Positions 40,135 to 51,400 of a stretch of 64,000 nucleotides of DNA are shown here, in pieces. The DNA comes from Theristus sp. LFF4_11 (lineage: Eukaryota; Nematoda; Chromadorea; Monhysterida; Xyalidae). Each line of letters begins with the position of its first letter. Within the stretch, counting starts at the first letter, position 1. The notes under the pieces are model-generated. The model made no database searches and was not told the DNA's origin. It was given only the letters and a program-made list of their open reading frames with translations. The position numbers and the translations under genes were made by a program. Location of the stretch: assembly GCA_030248135.1 (NCBI GenBank), contig JASANC010003917.1, forward strand, positions 62,001 through 126,000, written 5' to 3'.

Positions 40135-41312
40135 TCAAGAGTCATAATACACCCGGGACTCAGCCATGTATAAATCAAAGTCGACGAAATAGTTATGGCA
40201 CCGGATTACGATGGAAATAAAAAACGCGTCTACTGCCATCGCAAATGTGACGATGATCAGAAAGCAGCCCACAATAAGGTCTGAAAATGAAAAAAATATT
40301 TTCAGATCAAAATATTTGAAATAAGGCAAAAAAATAACTGAACTGGACTAGTGGTTCAAAGTTCACGCTAAAAGATTTACCAATGTGTTCAAGTGTTTTA
40401 ATTTTTTTTGATTTTCAACAAAAAACCACAAGCGCCTTCCGCAATAAAAACCACTCACTCTCTATGTTTTCGTTGTCCGTTTTAATGCCCGTCAAAAAAT
40501 TGGATAAAATCGCTTTGTTGTCGAACAGACAAAACAGAATGCTCAATGCTGATACCGCAATCAACAGCATCAGATAGGAAATCTGAAAAGAACATGCAAT
40601 AGATCTGGCATTTTTTTGCACTGTGCGCGCTTGTTAGCGCTTGCAACATTTTAGCGCCAAAAACACTGGAACAAAATTCCTTCATTTGAAAGTAGAAATC
40701 CAAAATCTTACTTTGGATGGAGACGCAATAGTTTCAGAACAAAAAGGGGCACAACAAACCAGTCAACAATGTGTGGACGTCGACCAAACCAAAAGTATTT
40801 CGTTGTGCTCGCGCAATTCAAGTCACTGCTTCACAGCAATTTGTCGACCGAAGTTTGCCTTTTGTTTGGTCACTATATTATAACTCTAAAACATAAACAA
40901 CCTGCTGATTGGTTGATGCATGCATTCTGTGCATGAATTGCTGTGAAGGCGGAGTTTGGTTTAGCATAGAATCCATGCATCAATTGACAACCAACCAATT
41001 AGCTAGTTGGATATGTTATAGAGTTCGACTGTACTACTGCCTTTTTAAGACCACACAATTCACCTGTACGATCACGTGTGGTACAAGCAGGTTGGCCGAC
41101 TGCAGCCGGAGTCCCGCAACGAACAGCAACAGCACAAAAAACCACACGGCCATTTCCACGCAGTCCCAGGCGAGTCGAATGCACAGACCGTCCAATGCGA
41201 CAAACACCAAATCGCCAGCACGCGCAAACAGCAGCAGCAACTCGAGCAATGCCACGATGTAGCCGGCGGTCTGCAGTAACGCACCCATCCGTTCATAGTT
41301 CACTGAGTACAT
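40135..41312 (-). CDS. Small four-pass membrane protein, 172 aa
   Basis: Three exons in consistent phase: 41312-41064, 40582-40459, 40280-40135 (stop at 40135-40137). The ATG at 41,312 is the first in frame; only a TTG lies further out. Four hydrophobic segments are visible: ALLQTAGYIVALLELLLLFA, VEMAVWFFVLLLFVAGLRL, ISYLMLLIAVSALSILFCLF and LIVGCFLIIVTFAMAVDAFF. The N-terminus is short, and a polar loop (KTDNENIE) lies between spans 3 and 4. The tail (CHNYFVDFDLYMAESRVYYD) is Tyr-rich and could be a sorting signal. The topology recalls tetraspan lysosomal/vesicle proteins, but no family signature was found. Confidence 0.75.
40880..41034. repeat. Palindromic MITE family 2
   Basis: CTGCTGATTGGTTGATGCAT and CCAACCAATTAGCTAGTTGG flank a centre with ATTCTGTGCATGAATTGC. 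It ends about 30 bases from the first splice donor of the four-pass membrane gene. Confidence 0.75.
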
Positions 41313-41477
41313 GTTGATGCGAAAGTTGTTCAACTACTAAACTTGCTACTAAACATGTGACTAAACTTGCTAGTGAACTTGTGTTACTAAAACTTGTGTT
41401 ACTAAACTTGCTACGAAAATTATTTTAAAACCTATTTGAAGTAAATTTGAGCACCAACCTTAACAGCAGAATTAAGC

Positions 41478-41563
41478 GACATTCATGAAGCACTTTTTAG
41501 TGACGCGTTACTTTGTTTTAACATGGCTACGCGTCATCAAATACTAGGATATTTCATGAATGC
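41478..41563. repeat. Palindromic MITE family 1
   Basis: CGACATTCATGAAGCAC and ATATTTCATGAATGC ends around TAGTGACGCG...CGCGTCATCA. More diverged than other copies. Confidence 0.7.
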
Positions 41564-41984
41564 TTCTTTAGTAGCAAGTGTTCTTGATGGAATATCGGGC
41601 ACTTGGTGACATTAACTGTGAAACCGTTGGTACTATTAGGTGTTAGTGAACCCAATTCTTAGATAGCTAGCCGTATCTATAATTGTATCATGGATCATAT
41701 AGCACGTGTAGTCAATTTAGTACTAACTTTATAGCAGCAACACTTTATCAGTGTTGCACAGAAACAAACACACTGGCACAGTACAGCGGCCTAGCGATGT
41801 CGATGATCACCATAACTTGCCTTTATGTGCATCTTATTGCGACAGCACAAATAGCGCAGATTGTCGTCTTCAAAATATTCTCGCACCCTCGGTCGGTAGT
41901 CCATGTCGTACCGGAAAAAAGCAAAACCGTTCGTTCTTAGGTAAAAAAAACATATTACCGACATCTGTTTTTGTTCCCCCGAGA

Positions 41985-42180
41985 CTCAATGCGCACATAG
42001 ATGGGTAAACAGTTTTATGCATGACGCGGGAATTCGAATTTGAAACAGTCATCCGTGTTCTCTATATAGGGCTCTCTCACTAAGGCTACATTGAATTGAT
42101 ACATAAAGATTAAACCTAGTTTTCCTTTCTGCGTCTGCAAACGCTCATTCGCACAACCAAAAAGTGATAATACGAAAAGC
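41985..42180. repeat. Interspersed repeat family 4 (inverted)
   Basis: Contains CAGTTTTATGCATGACGCGG and GAATTCGAATTTGAAAC, followed by AACCTAGTTTTCCTTTCTGC. Counterpart at 23,530-23,760 has the same order. Confidence 0.55.
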
Positions 42181-42198
42181 GGCTTCTTCAAGAAGTTA

Positions 42199-42633
42199 CC
42201 GTATTACCTCTAAAAAACCCCCATGGGTGTTTATTTCTTCAGCGACTTCTGGGGGTGGGGGTTTATTTTGGGGGGGGGTTATTTACGAACAAATTCTAGG
42301 GGTGGGGGTTTGTTGAAAAATGACAAAAATACCTTGCATGGCAGGCAAGAAAGTCGCATAAACTTCTACTTTTCACAAAGATTTCCTTTTGTAACAGCCT
42401 TTTGTAATAAAATAACCACTAACTCATCCCTTTGGGGCCTTTGGTAGCACAATTTCACCAATGTCACTGCATTCAGCCACTGAATTCGCTAGGTATGTGT
42501 TTCAAACAGGTTTCTAATAAACCCCCATGGGGGTTTATTTTTGGGGGGGATTATTTGGAAACTTGTCGAGGGGGTGGGGGTTTATTTTTGGGTGGGTTTA
42601 ATTTTGGGGGGGGGGTTAATAGAGGTAGTACGG
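42199..42633 (-). mobile_element. C-rich TA-flanked non-autonomous element, copy 2 (inverted)
   Basis: Ends CCGTATTACC and GGTAGTACGG with flanking TA. The core (TTTGGGGCCTTTGGTAGCAC) is the inverse complement of that in copies 1 and 3, so this copy is in the opposite orientation and shows G-runs on the plus strand. Confidence 0.82.
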
Positions 42634-42931
42634 TAGTTATCACTTTTCACAGCGCATTCTGATCTGAACACCGGTGCTGTTTTTTTCAAAAAACACACAT
42701 ACAAACGAACATAGTGGCTGAAGTGTGCGCGTGTGACATTGCGTCTGTTCATGGCAGTGTGGAACGACTGCGGAAAAAATACACGCGGTTTTCCGTCAGA
42801 CAAGACTTTTATCTTACCAGGTTCTTTCTTCATCCACGTTTATTCTGTCTGTCTCGCGTGGCTCAGGGACAATGATGCCAGTGAATGTGTTCTGAAAATT
42901 GAAGACAGGACAGTGAAAGAATGCATTAAAG

Positions 42932-43020
42932 TGGCATTCATGGAGCAGTATTTAGTGACGCTTAACTGTGTTAAATTAGCACAAATTAACGCGGTCACTA
43001 AATATTGCTTCATGAATGCC
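42932..43020. repeat. Palindromic MITE family 1
   Basis: GTGGCATTCATGGAGCAGTA and ATATTGCTTCATGAATGCC ends pair into a hairpin. No gene overlaps it. The stretch 43,021-44,230 shows no supported gene. Confidence 0.78.
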
Positions 43021-44298
43021 CCTTGAACAGTACATGTTGCGTTCTGCAGCGGAACTTGAAAGTTATATTGGCATAGTTTCATTTTTTAAACAGCAATATG
43101 AAAGTACAATGTAAACCAACCTCATGCGTATAGTAGGTTCCCATGTTAGAAGTCATCGAAAATTGTTGCGATTTGAATTCTACACAGGCTTGGTCAAATT
43201 TTTCATTGGTTCCTTTGCATGTCTTTTTATGAGCTAAAAACTCTTTAATGATTTGCATTAAAAAACCTGCACAATAACTTTTTTGTGCATATACCGCTAT
43301 AAATGATACACAGTGAAAAAAACAGACCCTGGCTCAATGCAATCATTTTTTTAGTGATTGCGTGAAAAACCGGATAACCGGTCAGTCAGTCAGTGTGTTG
43401 CAAAGATGATTTGCAACAGGACCTGCCACAATACACAACGATAAAGTAGAGCTAACAAAAAAAACGGTTTGTTGATTTTGGCAGAAGACTTTATCAAAGT
43501 TTGAGATCATCTGGAAACTGTGCCGTGTTAAATCTACATCACAAAAAAACGTGAACGAAAAGTTACTACAACACCAAAAAAATAAGTTTCCTGCTTTTAA
43601 AAAAGCAAGATTAAAATTATAGCTGATTGGTTCATTTGTCAATAATCCAGTGTTCAAATGATGAGGTGTTGAATTAAAGACGTTCAAAACATTTCTTTTA
43701 GCGCACATGTGTGAGAATTGAGAAATAATTCAAGAAATGTACGTACGCTGAAACGTTGACGCGTGTTTTCTTGGGATTTGTTTTTGTTTTTATATTATGG
43801 GCTGTCTCGCAGCATACAACACCACAAAGCAGAAGAGTTTTGCACTTCTGAAAATTTGTGAGTATGCCATATTATGACGGAAGGAAAACTTTGAGCTTAC
43901 GATCGACAATTTCGTTGCGAAGCGCTAACATCACTCTACGACTAAATCGATGATTTCTGTCAATTTTTCTTGTGTTCGATTTGTTGGACATCGAATTTTT
44001 GAGTGAGGATTTTCCAGTTTATAGTGCAGTTTCCGCGCTTTCGAAGTTTTTGTTTCCCCGGGTCTAAGTTTTCTAAAGAACGTCTGAAACCGCCTTTCAA
44101 CCACGAAAGTTCAACATACAAAAACAGCAACGAGGCTAAGTAAAAGAAAGCATTATCACGCTGATTTCCCAACATGGAAGTCGGAATTTTCTTCTGATTG
44201 TTTCTGGCATGCATCAACTCAAGTGTCCTACTTTTGTGAGTTAGTTTATTGAAACAAATCTATGTGGTAGCCACTTTCACTACTAAGCTTGCTCAAAA

Positions 44299-44376
44299 CT
44301 ATGGGGCCTCGTCTCTGAGTTTCACTTCTTCCAGTTGTGCGCAGTGCTCCTGCGGCATTCTTCGGATTTCGCGGCG
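44299..44376 (-). CDS. Probable terminal exon of an unidentified gene
   Basis: On the minus strand an acceptor-like TTTTGCGACAACAG precedes LRREIRRMPQEHCAQLEEVK and then RDEAP and a stop at 44,299. An AATAAA signal lies about 50 bases further on (minus strand, near 44,247), a sensible 3' end. The peptide is a charged helix with no recognised family. The frame stays open upstream to about 44,526, so the exon could be longer. No earlier exons were found. Confidence 0.4.
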   Translation of the reverse strand, partial: RREIRRMPQEHCAQLEEVKLRDEAP

Positions 44377-44915
44377 CAGCTGTTGTCGCAAAATTTTTTT
44401 TCCAACGTCGCCCTTCTTTGTTTTTTGTTGTTTCGTGTTTAAAACGAGTTCAAGCTTTGTTCCCGAAAACGGGAACCACCACGAAACGTGTTTGTTTTTT
44501 TTGCACATTTCACACACTTTTGGCAATACGTGTTGGTTTATTGCGTTGATGTAGAAGGGTCACGTCGTCTGCAAGCTGTCTGTCGGTCATTAATTTTGAG
44601 TCGCCGATGTACACAATACACAACATACACATACATACACATACATACATACACATTGTACCTATATACACAGCACAACCACTATCGTCAAAAACAAAAC
44701 ACGACAAATGCTAAATATAAAAAAAGGTTCTGAATGATTCCCGACAGTACCGAAGCCATTGGGGCGGGGAGGTGGGGTGGGGTGCACCAGTCCAGAGGAC
44801 CAGTGTAGGGTAGGTTGGTGTGAAGACTGAAATTCAGCGAAGTACGCTGTCGATGCGCTCGTCAACACTTCGTCGAGCCAGTGAGTCCATTTTCAGAACG
44901 GTAGCCTGGTGGGGG

Positions 44916-45513
44916 CAGTACCGAAGACGAGGGGGGGTGGGGGGGGGTACACCGTACACCCCCCCCCAGAGCACCCGAGACCTCCGCGTGGGGGGGTGGG
45001 GGGGTCACGCGACACCCACCCCCCAAAACCTGACACTGGACCATCCACACCCCCCCTCGAAATTTGCTAGACACCCCCCCACCCTCCCCCCCCCCTAGAT
45101 GGACCTAGTAACAGTGACACCCCCCAAAAATTTTCTCGGACCACCCAAAAATCATGAATTTTTGCTCAAAAATCATGATTTTTTGTTTTTAAAGTCCATA
45201 ATATAAGCTAAATCTATGATAACTTGACATTCTTCATTGTAATTTCAAAGATTTTGCAGCAAAATTTAGCGTTTTTCCTTCAAAATTTAAGCGAAAAAAT
45301 CTCATGGGTGGGGTGGCCGGTGGGGGGTGTGCACCCCCCCAGAAAATTTTCTACAATCGTGCACCCCCCATGGCCCACGCTGGGGGGGGGGGGGTGTCAC
45401 TGTACCATGACTGACGACACCCCCCCCCAGTCCCACTGAAAAATTTTCGGCACCCCCCCCCCACGTGACGACACCCCCCCCCCCTCGAAAATTTGCTTTC
45501 GCCTTCGGTACTG
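44916..45513. mobile_element. G/C-tract-rich element with CAGTACCGAAG termini
   Basis: Starts CAGTACCGAAGACG and ends CGCCTTCGGTACTG, an inverted pair. The 600-bp interior is dominated by G-runs and C-runs of 6-13 with short unique words (CACCATCCACAC, CGAAAATTTGC). A second CAGTACCGAAGACG terminus is at 48,241, and a shorter CAGTACCGAAG at 44,740, so several copies are nested here. No coding sequence is credible. Confidence 0.65.
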
Positions 45514-45519
45514 GGTGGG

Positions 45520-45698
45520 GGTGGTAGCGCGAAGCGCGTTAGACTGTTGTCCGTGCTTTCGGGGGATCGAGCCCCGCCGAGGGGTGTATAGGCATTTATG
45601 AAGAGAGAACTGGATGGGCGCTCTACTCGACGGCGTTCTGCACGCTTTTCTGGGTTGCCCCTGGCTAAAAACATCGCCTAAAATCCCCAACAACAAAA
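45520..45698 (+). repeat. tRNA-derived SINE
   Basis: GCGTTAGACTGTTGTCCGTG, GGGGGATCGAGCCCCGCCGA and body GGATGGGCGCTCTACTCGAC, ending ACATCGCCTAAAATCCCCAA. It begins 6 bases after the G-rich element's terminus. Confidence 0.85.
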
Positions 45699-46092
45699 AG
45701 AACGATCTGGTGAACTGTGAGAGCGCCCTAAAGTTGTATGTTGGAAAGTGCGGTTTTTTTGTCGTAAATATGTAGAAAACGCGGAAATCTAAGAGGTGCT
45801 TAGTATTCTGAACACTAGTGCTGGTAACTTCTCAAGGTAATGTCAAAGAAATGTTGAATTTTTCAGAAATTGTGTCAAAAATAAGGTTTTCAGAGCATAT
45901 TAGAGGATATTTTCCAATTAAAAAAGTTTTGTATTTTCCCGTTTTGTATTTTTTTTAATTTGATTTTTGTTCAACAAACAAACCCCGAACCCAGAAGAAC
46001 CCACTGGGGGTTTTTCAAGATCGGGACATCGGGATAATTTGGGGCACCCCCGCCCAGAGCACCGAGAGCTTCGCGTTGGGGGGGGGGGTGGG

Positions 46093-48223
46093 GCATAGTT
46101 GTTCCAGAGCCGGGGGGTTGGGGGGGGCCGATATAGATAGCTGGAGCAAACTTTCCAGATAGATAGATAGCTGGAAAATTTTGGGGGGGGGCCGCGTAGG
46201 GTTAGGGGCTTTGAAAAAAAAAATTTTTTTTTATTTTTTTTTCGTTTTTTTTTTTAAATTTGGATTTTTTTTCAAACTTAAAAAAAAATTTGAAAAATTT
46301 TTCTTCTACTTTGCTCTGAAAATTCGATTTATGGCATTATTTTTTGAAAGTTCAAACCAAATTTTCTTCCCAACTTCTTTGTGTGCTTAGGTACATGTCA
46401 TTATTTGGTCATTTTGACCGACGTACTCCATGTTTTTCGATTTGGATGACTTCTAGAGTCAATTTTTAGCGTTGAAATGACTTAACTGAATTGAGATATC
46501 GTTTCAGAAATCGTTTTCTTGCAACTTAGAACATGTTTTTTCAGTCGGTAGGCCATGAGATGAACATGATATCTTGTTGATTGGCGTACGTTATAGGTCT
46601 ACAATGGAGTTGTGCGATATATTGTTAAACAATTGGAGCGGGGATGTTGGTTAATACCACATCACACGACCGTTTTTCAGATACCCGATAACATGGCCAC
46701 ATGTTAAAACTTGCGTGCTGAGCTAAACTAACGTGTTAAACTTGCGTCTGTCAGTTGCCCGCAACGTGATCGCGAAATCATGGTACGTGTTTTCGATACG
46801 ATGATTTGAAGAGTGGGCTCTCGCCATGTGGCAGATAGCATAGCTGGTTGAACCTGAAAGTAAGTGTCTTGGGGGGGGGGGGCGACCGGGTCGACAGGGG
46901 TTGCCGACTTAGCTACAGCAAACAGGAATTTTTGAACACAGTCAAATTTTGGTAATTTTCTAAAGAGGAACAACTAAGAACGGTTCAATATTCAAGTACA
47001 CGTCGAAAATTGTCCTGTTTTACTGTTGAAAATGCAACTTTCCCTCTATGAAATGGACATAATTTCAATAAAACACGATTTTCGCTCTTATAGTTTTCCG
47101 GATCGTTCTGAAAATAGTCTAGATGAACTCAGCTCGACGAGACGCTTCGAACAAACCTAACTTGTAAAAAAAATTTTTTTTTTTTTAAAAATTTTTTTTA
47201 ATTAAAAAAAAAATCCGGATTTTTTTTTTCCCTAACCCTAGGGCCGCGGGGGGGGGGGGCCATGTGACTTTGGGGGGGGGCCGGTCAAAATTTTGAAATT
47301 TGATAGATAGATAGCTAAAACGCTAAAAGGCTATAAAAACAGCAAAATAATGCTAAAAATACACTAAAAATCCGCAAAGCTTCATTATGATATGCACCTG
47401 CCCCGCATCCGCATTGCTCATTGCTCATGATCCACTGGCGCGCGTGCACACGCTCCGCACTCAACATAAACTCGTTCAAAACGCAGTTATTTTCATTCTT
47501 ACTTTCTTAAAAAGGCTTGGCTTAGGTAAGGATTAGGTTAGGAACAGGTTTTGCTTAAGATTAGGCTTAGGTTTGGTTTTTAGGTTTAGGTCCGTTTTAG
47601 CAATGTCCTAGAACATCCAATTGTGGAGCGTGAGTTAACTGGAGCGTAATATCATAAAACGTGCCCGTAAAACTACAAAGCTAAACCGGAGCTGGAGCTG
47701 ATCCCTGATCCCGATGTTTCACCCCTTCAACAAATTCAATCAAAGCTAACAATCCAGGCACTTTCACTTTGTTAAAAAGGCTTCGCTTAGGATTAGGATT
47801 AGGTTTAGGATTAGGAACCTACAACGACTTCATTAGGATTGGGATTAGGCTTAGGATTAGGAACATACAACGACTTCATTGAAACCGAACTAAAACAACA
47901 AAACAGACTGTAAACTTGGCTTTGGTTTAGTAATGTAGGCAAAGCAAACGTGCCAACCCTAAAAATCAAGTATAAACGCGTATTTTACCTAAAATTAGCG
48001 AAATTTTCAAGAATTACGAGCAAAAATGGTCAATTTTGGTCAAAAATTGACTTATTTTATGTCTTCGAAGACAAAAATTTTCAGATAGATAGCTGGCTAA
48101 AAATTTTTTTTTAGATAGATAATAGCTGAGCCGAAAAAACTTGTTTGATAGAGATAGATTCGAAATTTTTTTGGGGGGGGCCGGCCCCCCCCAGGCCCCC
48201 CCCCCCCTAGAACAACTATGGGG
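46093..48223. mobile_element. About 2.1-kb insertion with GATAGATAG edges
   Basis: The outer edges CATAGTTGTTC and GAACAACTATG are inverse complements, and both lie inside G-rich sequence of the type found in the CAGTACCGAAG element, suggesting insertion into it. Inner flanks have GATAGATAGCT words next to G-runs. The interior is A/T-rich with T-runs (46,210-46,290; 47,165-47,230) and degenerate TTAGG-like words (47,507-47,880). No transposase recognised. Confidence 0.4.
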
Positions 48224-48493
48224 TGGGGTGGGGGGGGGGGCAGTACCGAAGACGTGGGGGTTATACAATTTAGTTTTTGCGCAGGGGCCACCGCTACTGC
48301 ACATGCACCTCTTTTAATAATGATGCCTCACGTAAAACCTGACACTGCACCATCCACACCCCGCCCCTCGAAATTTGCTTGACCCTCGAACCCAACCCAA
48401 CTGAGACGATACGACGGTGTGATTTGTCAGGACAGGATTGATTGAACGTCACGTGCAATAGAACAAACGTAAAGGAGCCACCGCAAACAAGCG

Positions 48494-51400
48494 ATGAACG
48501 GTCACATGAACTATCCGGGCACCTCGGAGACGAACAACGGCAGCAGCATGGTGCATCAGCAGAAAATGGAGATGTGGACGCACTCGCAGTCTCAGTTTGA
48601 GTACAACAGCACTCGGAATGAGGTATTCGCTTCGTTCTGCTTCTGCGACTCGATGCAAACATGGAGGGGAAACTAAGGAAATCATGCTTTGTGTTGGACG
48701 CGGCAGTTCAGAATTGCTGGAATGTGCCAATTCCACCGAGGGTCATTGCCATTGGGTAATAATTTGAAATCGCCACATCAAGCATGATACTAGTTTTCCA
48801 CATTTTCCACTGTCATAGCTGACTTTTGATTGGTTTCGACATTTGATTTACAAGCAGATGTGATCTTTTGTTCGTTGTCATCTGCTCACAATTTATGCGT
48901 TGATTCATAGATTCATGTCTTGCCGAAGAAAGTCAAATATCAAACAAACTCGACTGTCGTTTGCCGCAATTCGCACCATTGTCTTTTGTTTGTCCAGGTG
49001 CCAATGAACAGCATGCACGCTGATTTGTTCGACAGCTTCAACGTGTCTGGCTATCAGGCGCTGCAGACACAATTTGACGGTGTGTGTTTTTCTCAAAAAA
49101 AAAAAAACAATTTGTTTCTTCGTGTGTGTGTGGCGTGCGTGTTCATTTTTCTGACAAAAAATCTGCCTCGATGATGATTTGTTGTTGTGACGTGAGTCGG
49201 TAAAAAGACGAGCGTGCAGCTGAACTGAAATATTGTAGTTTTGTTGAAATGTGTCAGACCGAAATGATGTCATTGTCTTTGGAAACGCCCATGTGCTGTG
49301 CGCAAACATCAGAATTTCCGTTTGGCTCGCCCCTTTCGTAGTTTTGAACTCAGGAGAAAAGACGAAAAACGGCTGCTCTAATGGACGATAATTATCGTGT
49401 TTTGGGCTGGGCCAGAACGTCATTTCTGTTCGACACGTTCGAATAGATAGGCTGGGCAAAATTTTTTTCACGCACACTTCGTCAGTTAAGCGGCATTCAT
49501 GAATCAGTGTTTAGTGACGCGCAGCTGTGGTAAAACATAGCTAGGCGGTCACAAAACACTGCTTCTTGACTGCTTCATTGGTCACTGCTTGATTAGCCAC
49601 TGGCATCATCATACCGTATTACCCCCATTAAACCCCCCCCCCACCATTAATCCCCCCCCCACCAATAAACCCCCACCCCCCCGACCAGTTTCCAAATAAT
49701 CCCCCCCCCCACAAATAATCCCCCATGGGGGTTAATTGGAAACCTGTTTGAAACACATACCCAGCGAATTCAGTGGCTGAATGCAGTGACATTGGTGAAA
49801 TTGTGCTACCAAAGGCCCCAAATGGATGAGTTAATGGTAATTTCATTACAAAAGGCTGTTACAAAAGGAAATCTCTGTGAAAAGTAGAAGTTTCTGCAAC
49901 TTTCTTGCCTGTCATGCAAGGTATTTTTGCCATTTTTCAACAAAACCCCACCCCTAGAAATTTTTGTATAATAAACCCCCCCCCACCACCAATAATCCCC
50001 CCCCCACCAATAAACCCCCACCCCTAAAAGTCGCTGACGTATTAATCCCCCATGGGGGTTTATTGGGGGTAATACGGTATTACCTGAACACACGACTGCA
50101 TTCACGTGTTTTTCTCTTTCGTCAAAACTTTCAGATTTGAATCGCCGCTACGAAGAGAGTCGAGCGCAGCGGATCCGCGCGGCGATGTTCCCTGAAACGT
50201 TTGACGACGCTGCACAGGCGGAGTACTTTGCGGTATGGTCGTTTTGTCATTCAGTTTTTTTGCCGAAAAAAACTTGAATGTCCACAAAAGCGCTTGCGGA
50301 GTTGGCGTTCTCTGGTAAGGTAGTCGAAAAATGTCGCTCGGGTGACGCTAAAGCGCTATTCATGGAGCATGAAACGCTAGCTGCACTTCCACGCGGCGTC
50401 GCATCGCCACACGTTCATGAAAGAAAAACAACGCAGCTTCGCACACTATAACAGACTGAGTGGGCCAAGCGACACCCATCCACGGCGGTGGCACCAATGA
50501 ACGATAATTACAATTGCTTATGTTTTTTTTCTCAACTTTCCAGTCCGACGGCGATTTCGGCCGCTCATCGAACGTGCAACGTCTGTCGGAGCCGAGTCAA
50601 CTGTTGAAGACGGCGATCTACAATCTGATCAACTATCAAGACGATGCCGATCTCGCGTTGCGCGCCATACCGGAGTTGATTCGCCTGTTGCAGGATGATG
50701 ATCGGGTGCGTTTATGTGGATGAAGATCTAGATAACGGCCGCGGGAAGACGCGCATCGGTGGACAAGTGGTCTAAGGCGCTGGTCCGGATCCCACTCGGG
50801 GTTTCAAAAAGATTTCCCCGGTGATGTTTGCATCTCTATTCCGAAACACCGAAGCAGAAATAACTCTCGCGCCAAAAGCGACCCATCAAGATCGGTTTTG
50901 CGGTGTTTCGTAAATTCAAAAAACAGAACGGACGGAAAAACCTTCGCAAATGAAACTGAACGAAACACATTCGGCCGTTGCGCAGGCTGTGGTCGGCCAT
51001 GCCGCGCGCATGCTGAACGAACTGACGAAACGCGAGAGCTCGCGGCACGCGCTCGTGCGAACTCCGCAACTGGTGGAGGCCGTGGTCCGTGCGATGGACA
51101 AGACGAACGACGGCAACACTGCCAAGAACACCACTGGTCTGTTCGTTGTTGTTGCTGTTTTTCACGGCTTGCGAGCGTTGCAACTCGCGCCTACAGCTAA
51201 ATGGCAGTCGTATGGATGCTTATCCGTCACTTTTCTGCCGCACCTGCCGAGATAACATCAATGAGCTCAGTTTCGATCAGTCAGTCCGTTCTATCTTATT
51301 CTACAGTGCACGGCATAATACCAGAGGAGTGTAGGACACATTGAGTGCGCAAGCCAAAACGAAGGAGGCACGCACCTTCGCTCCCCTTCTAGATTGTCCG

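Noticed and set aside
44820..45696. Pro/Gly-rich frames in both strands
   Set aside because: Caused by C- and G-runs of the CAGTACCGAAG element.
47507..47880. TTAGG-like words suggesting telomeric repeat
   Set aside because: Units are irregular (TTAGGATTAGG, TTAGGCTTAGG with unrelated spacers), not a tandem array; interstitial telomere DNA is not supported.
50735..50835. tRNA-like stretch GTGGACAAGTGGTCTAAGGC after beta-catenin exon 4
   Set aside because: The first part resembles a leucine-type tRNA A box, but no convincing B box or acceptor-stem pairing follows. A degraded tRNA-derived repeat is more likely.
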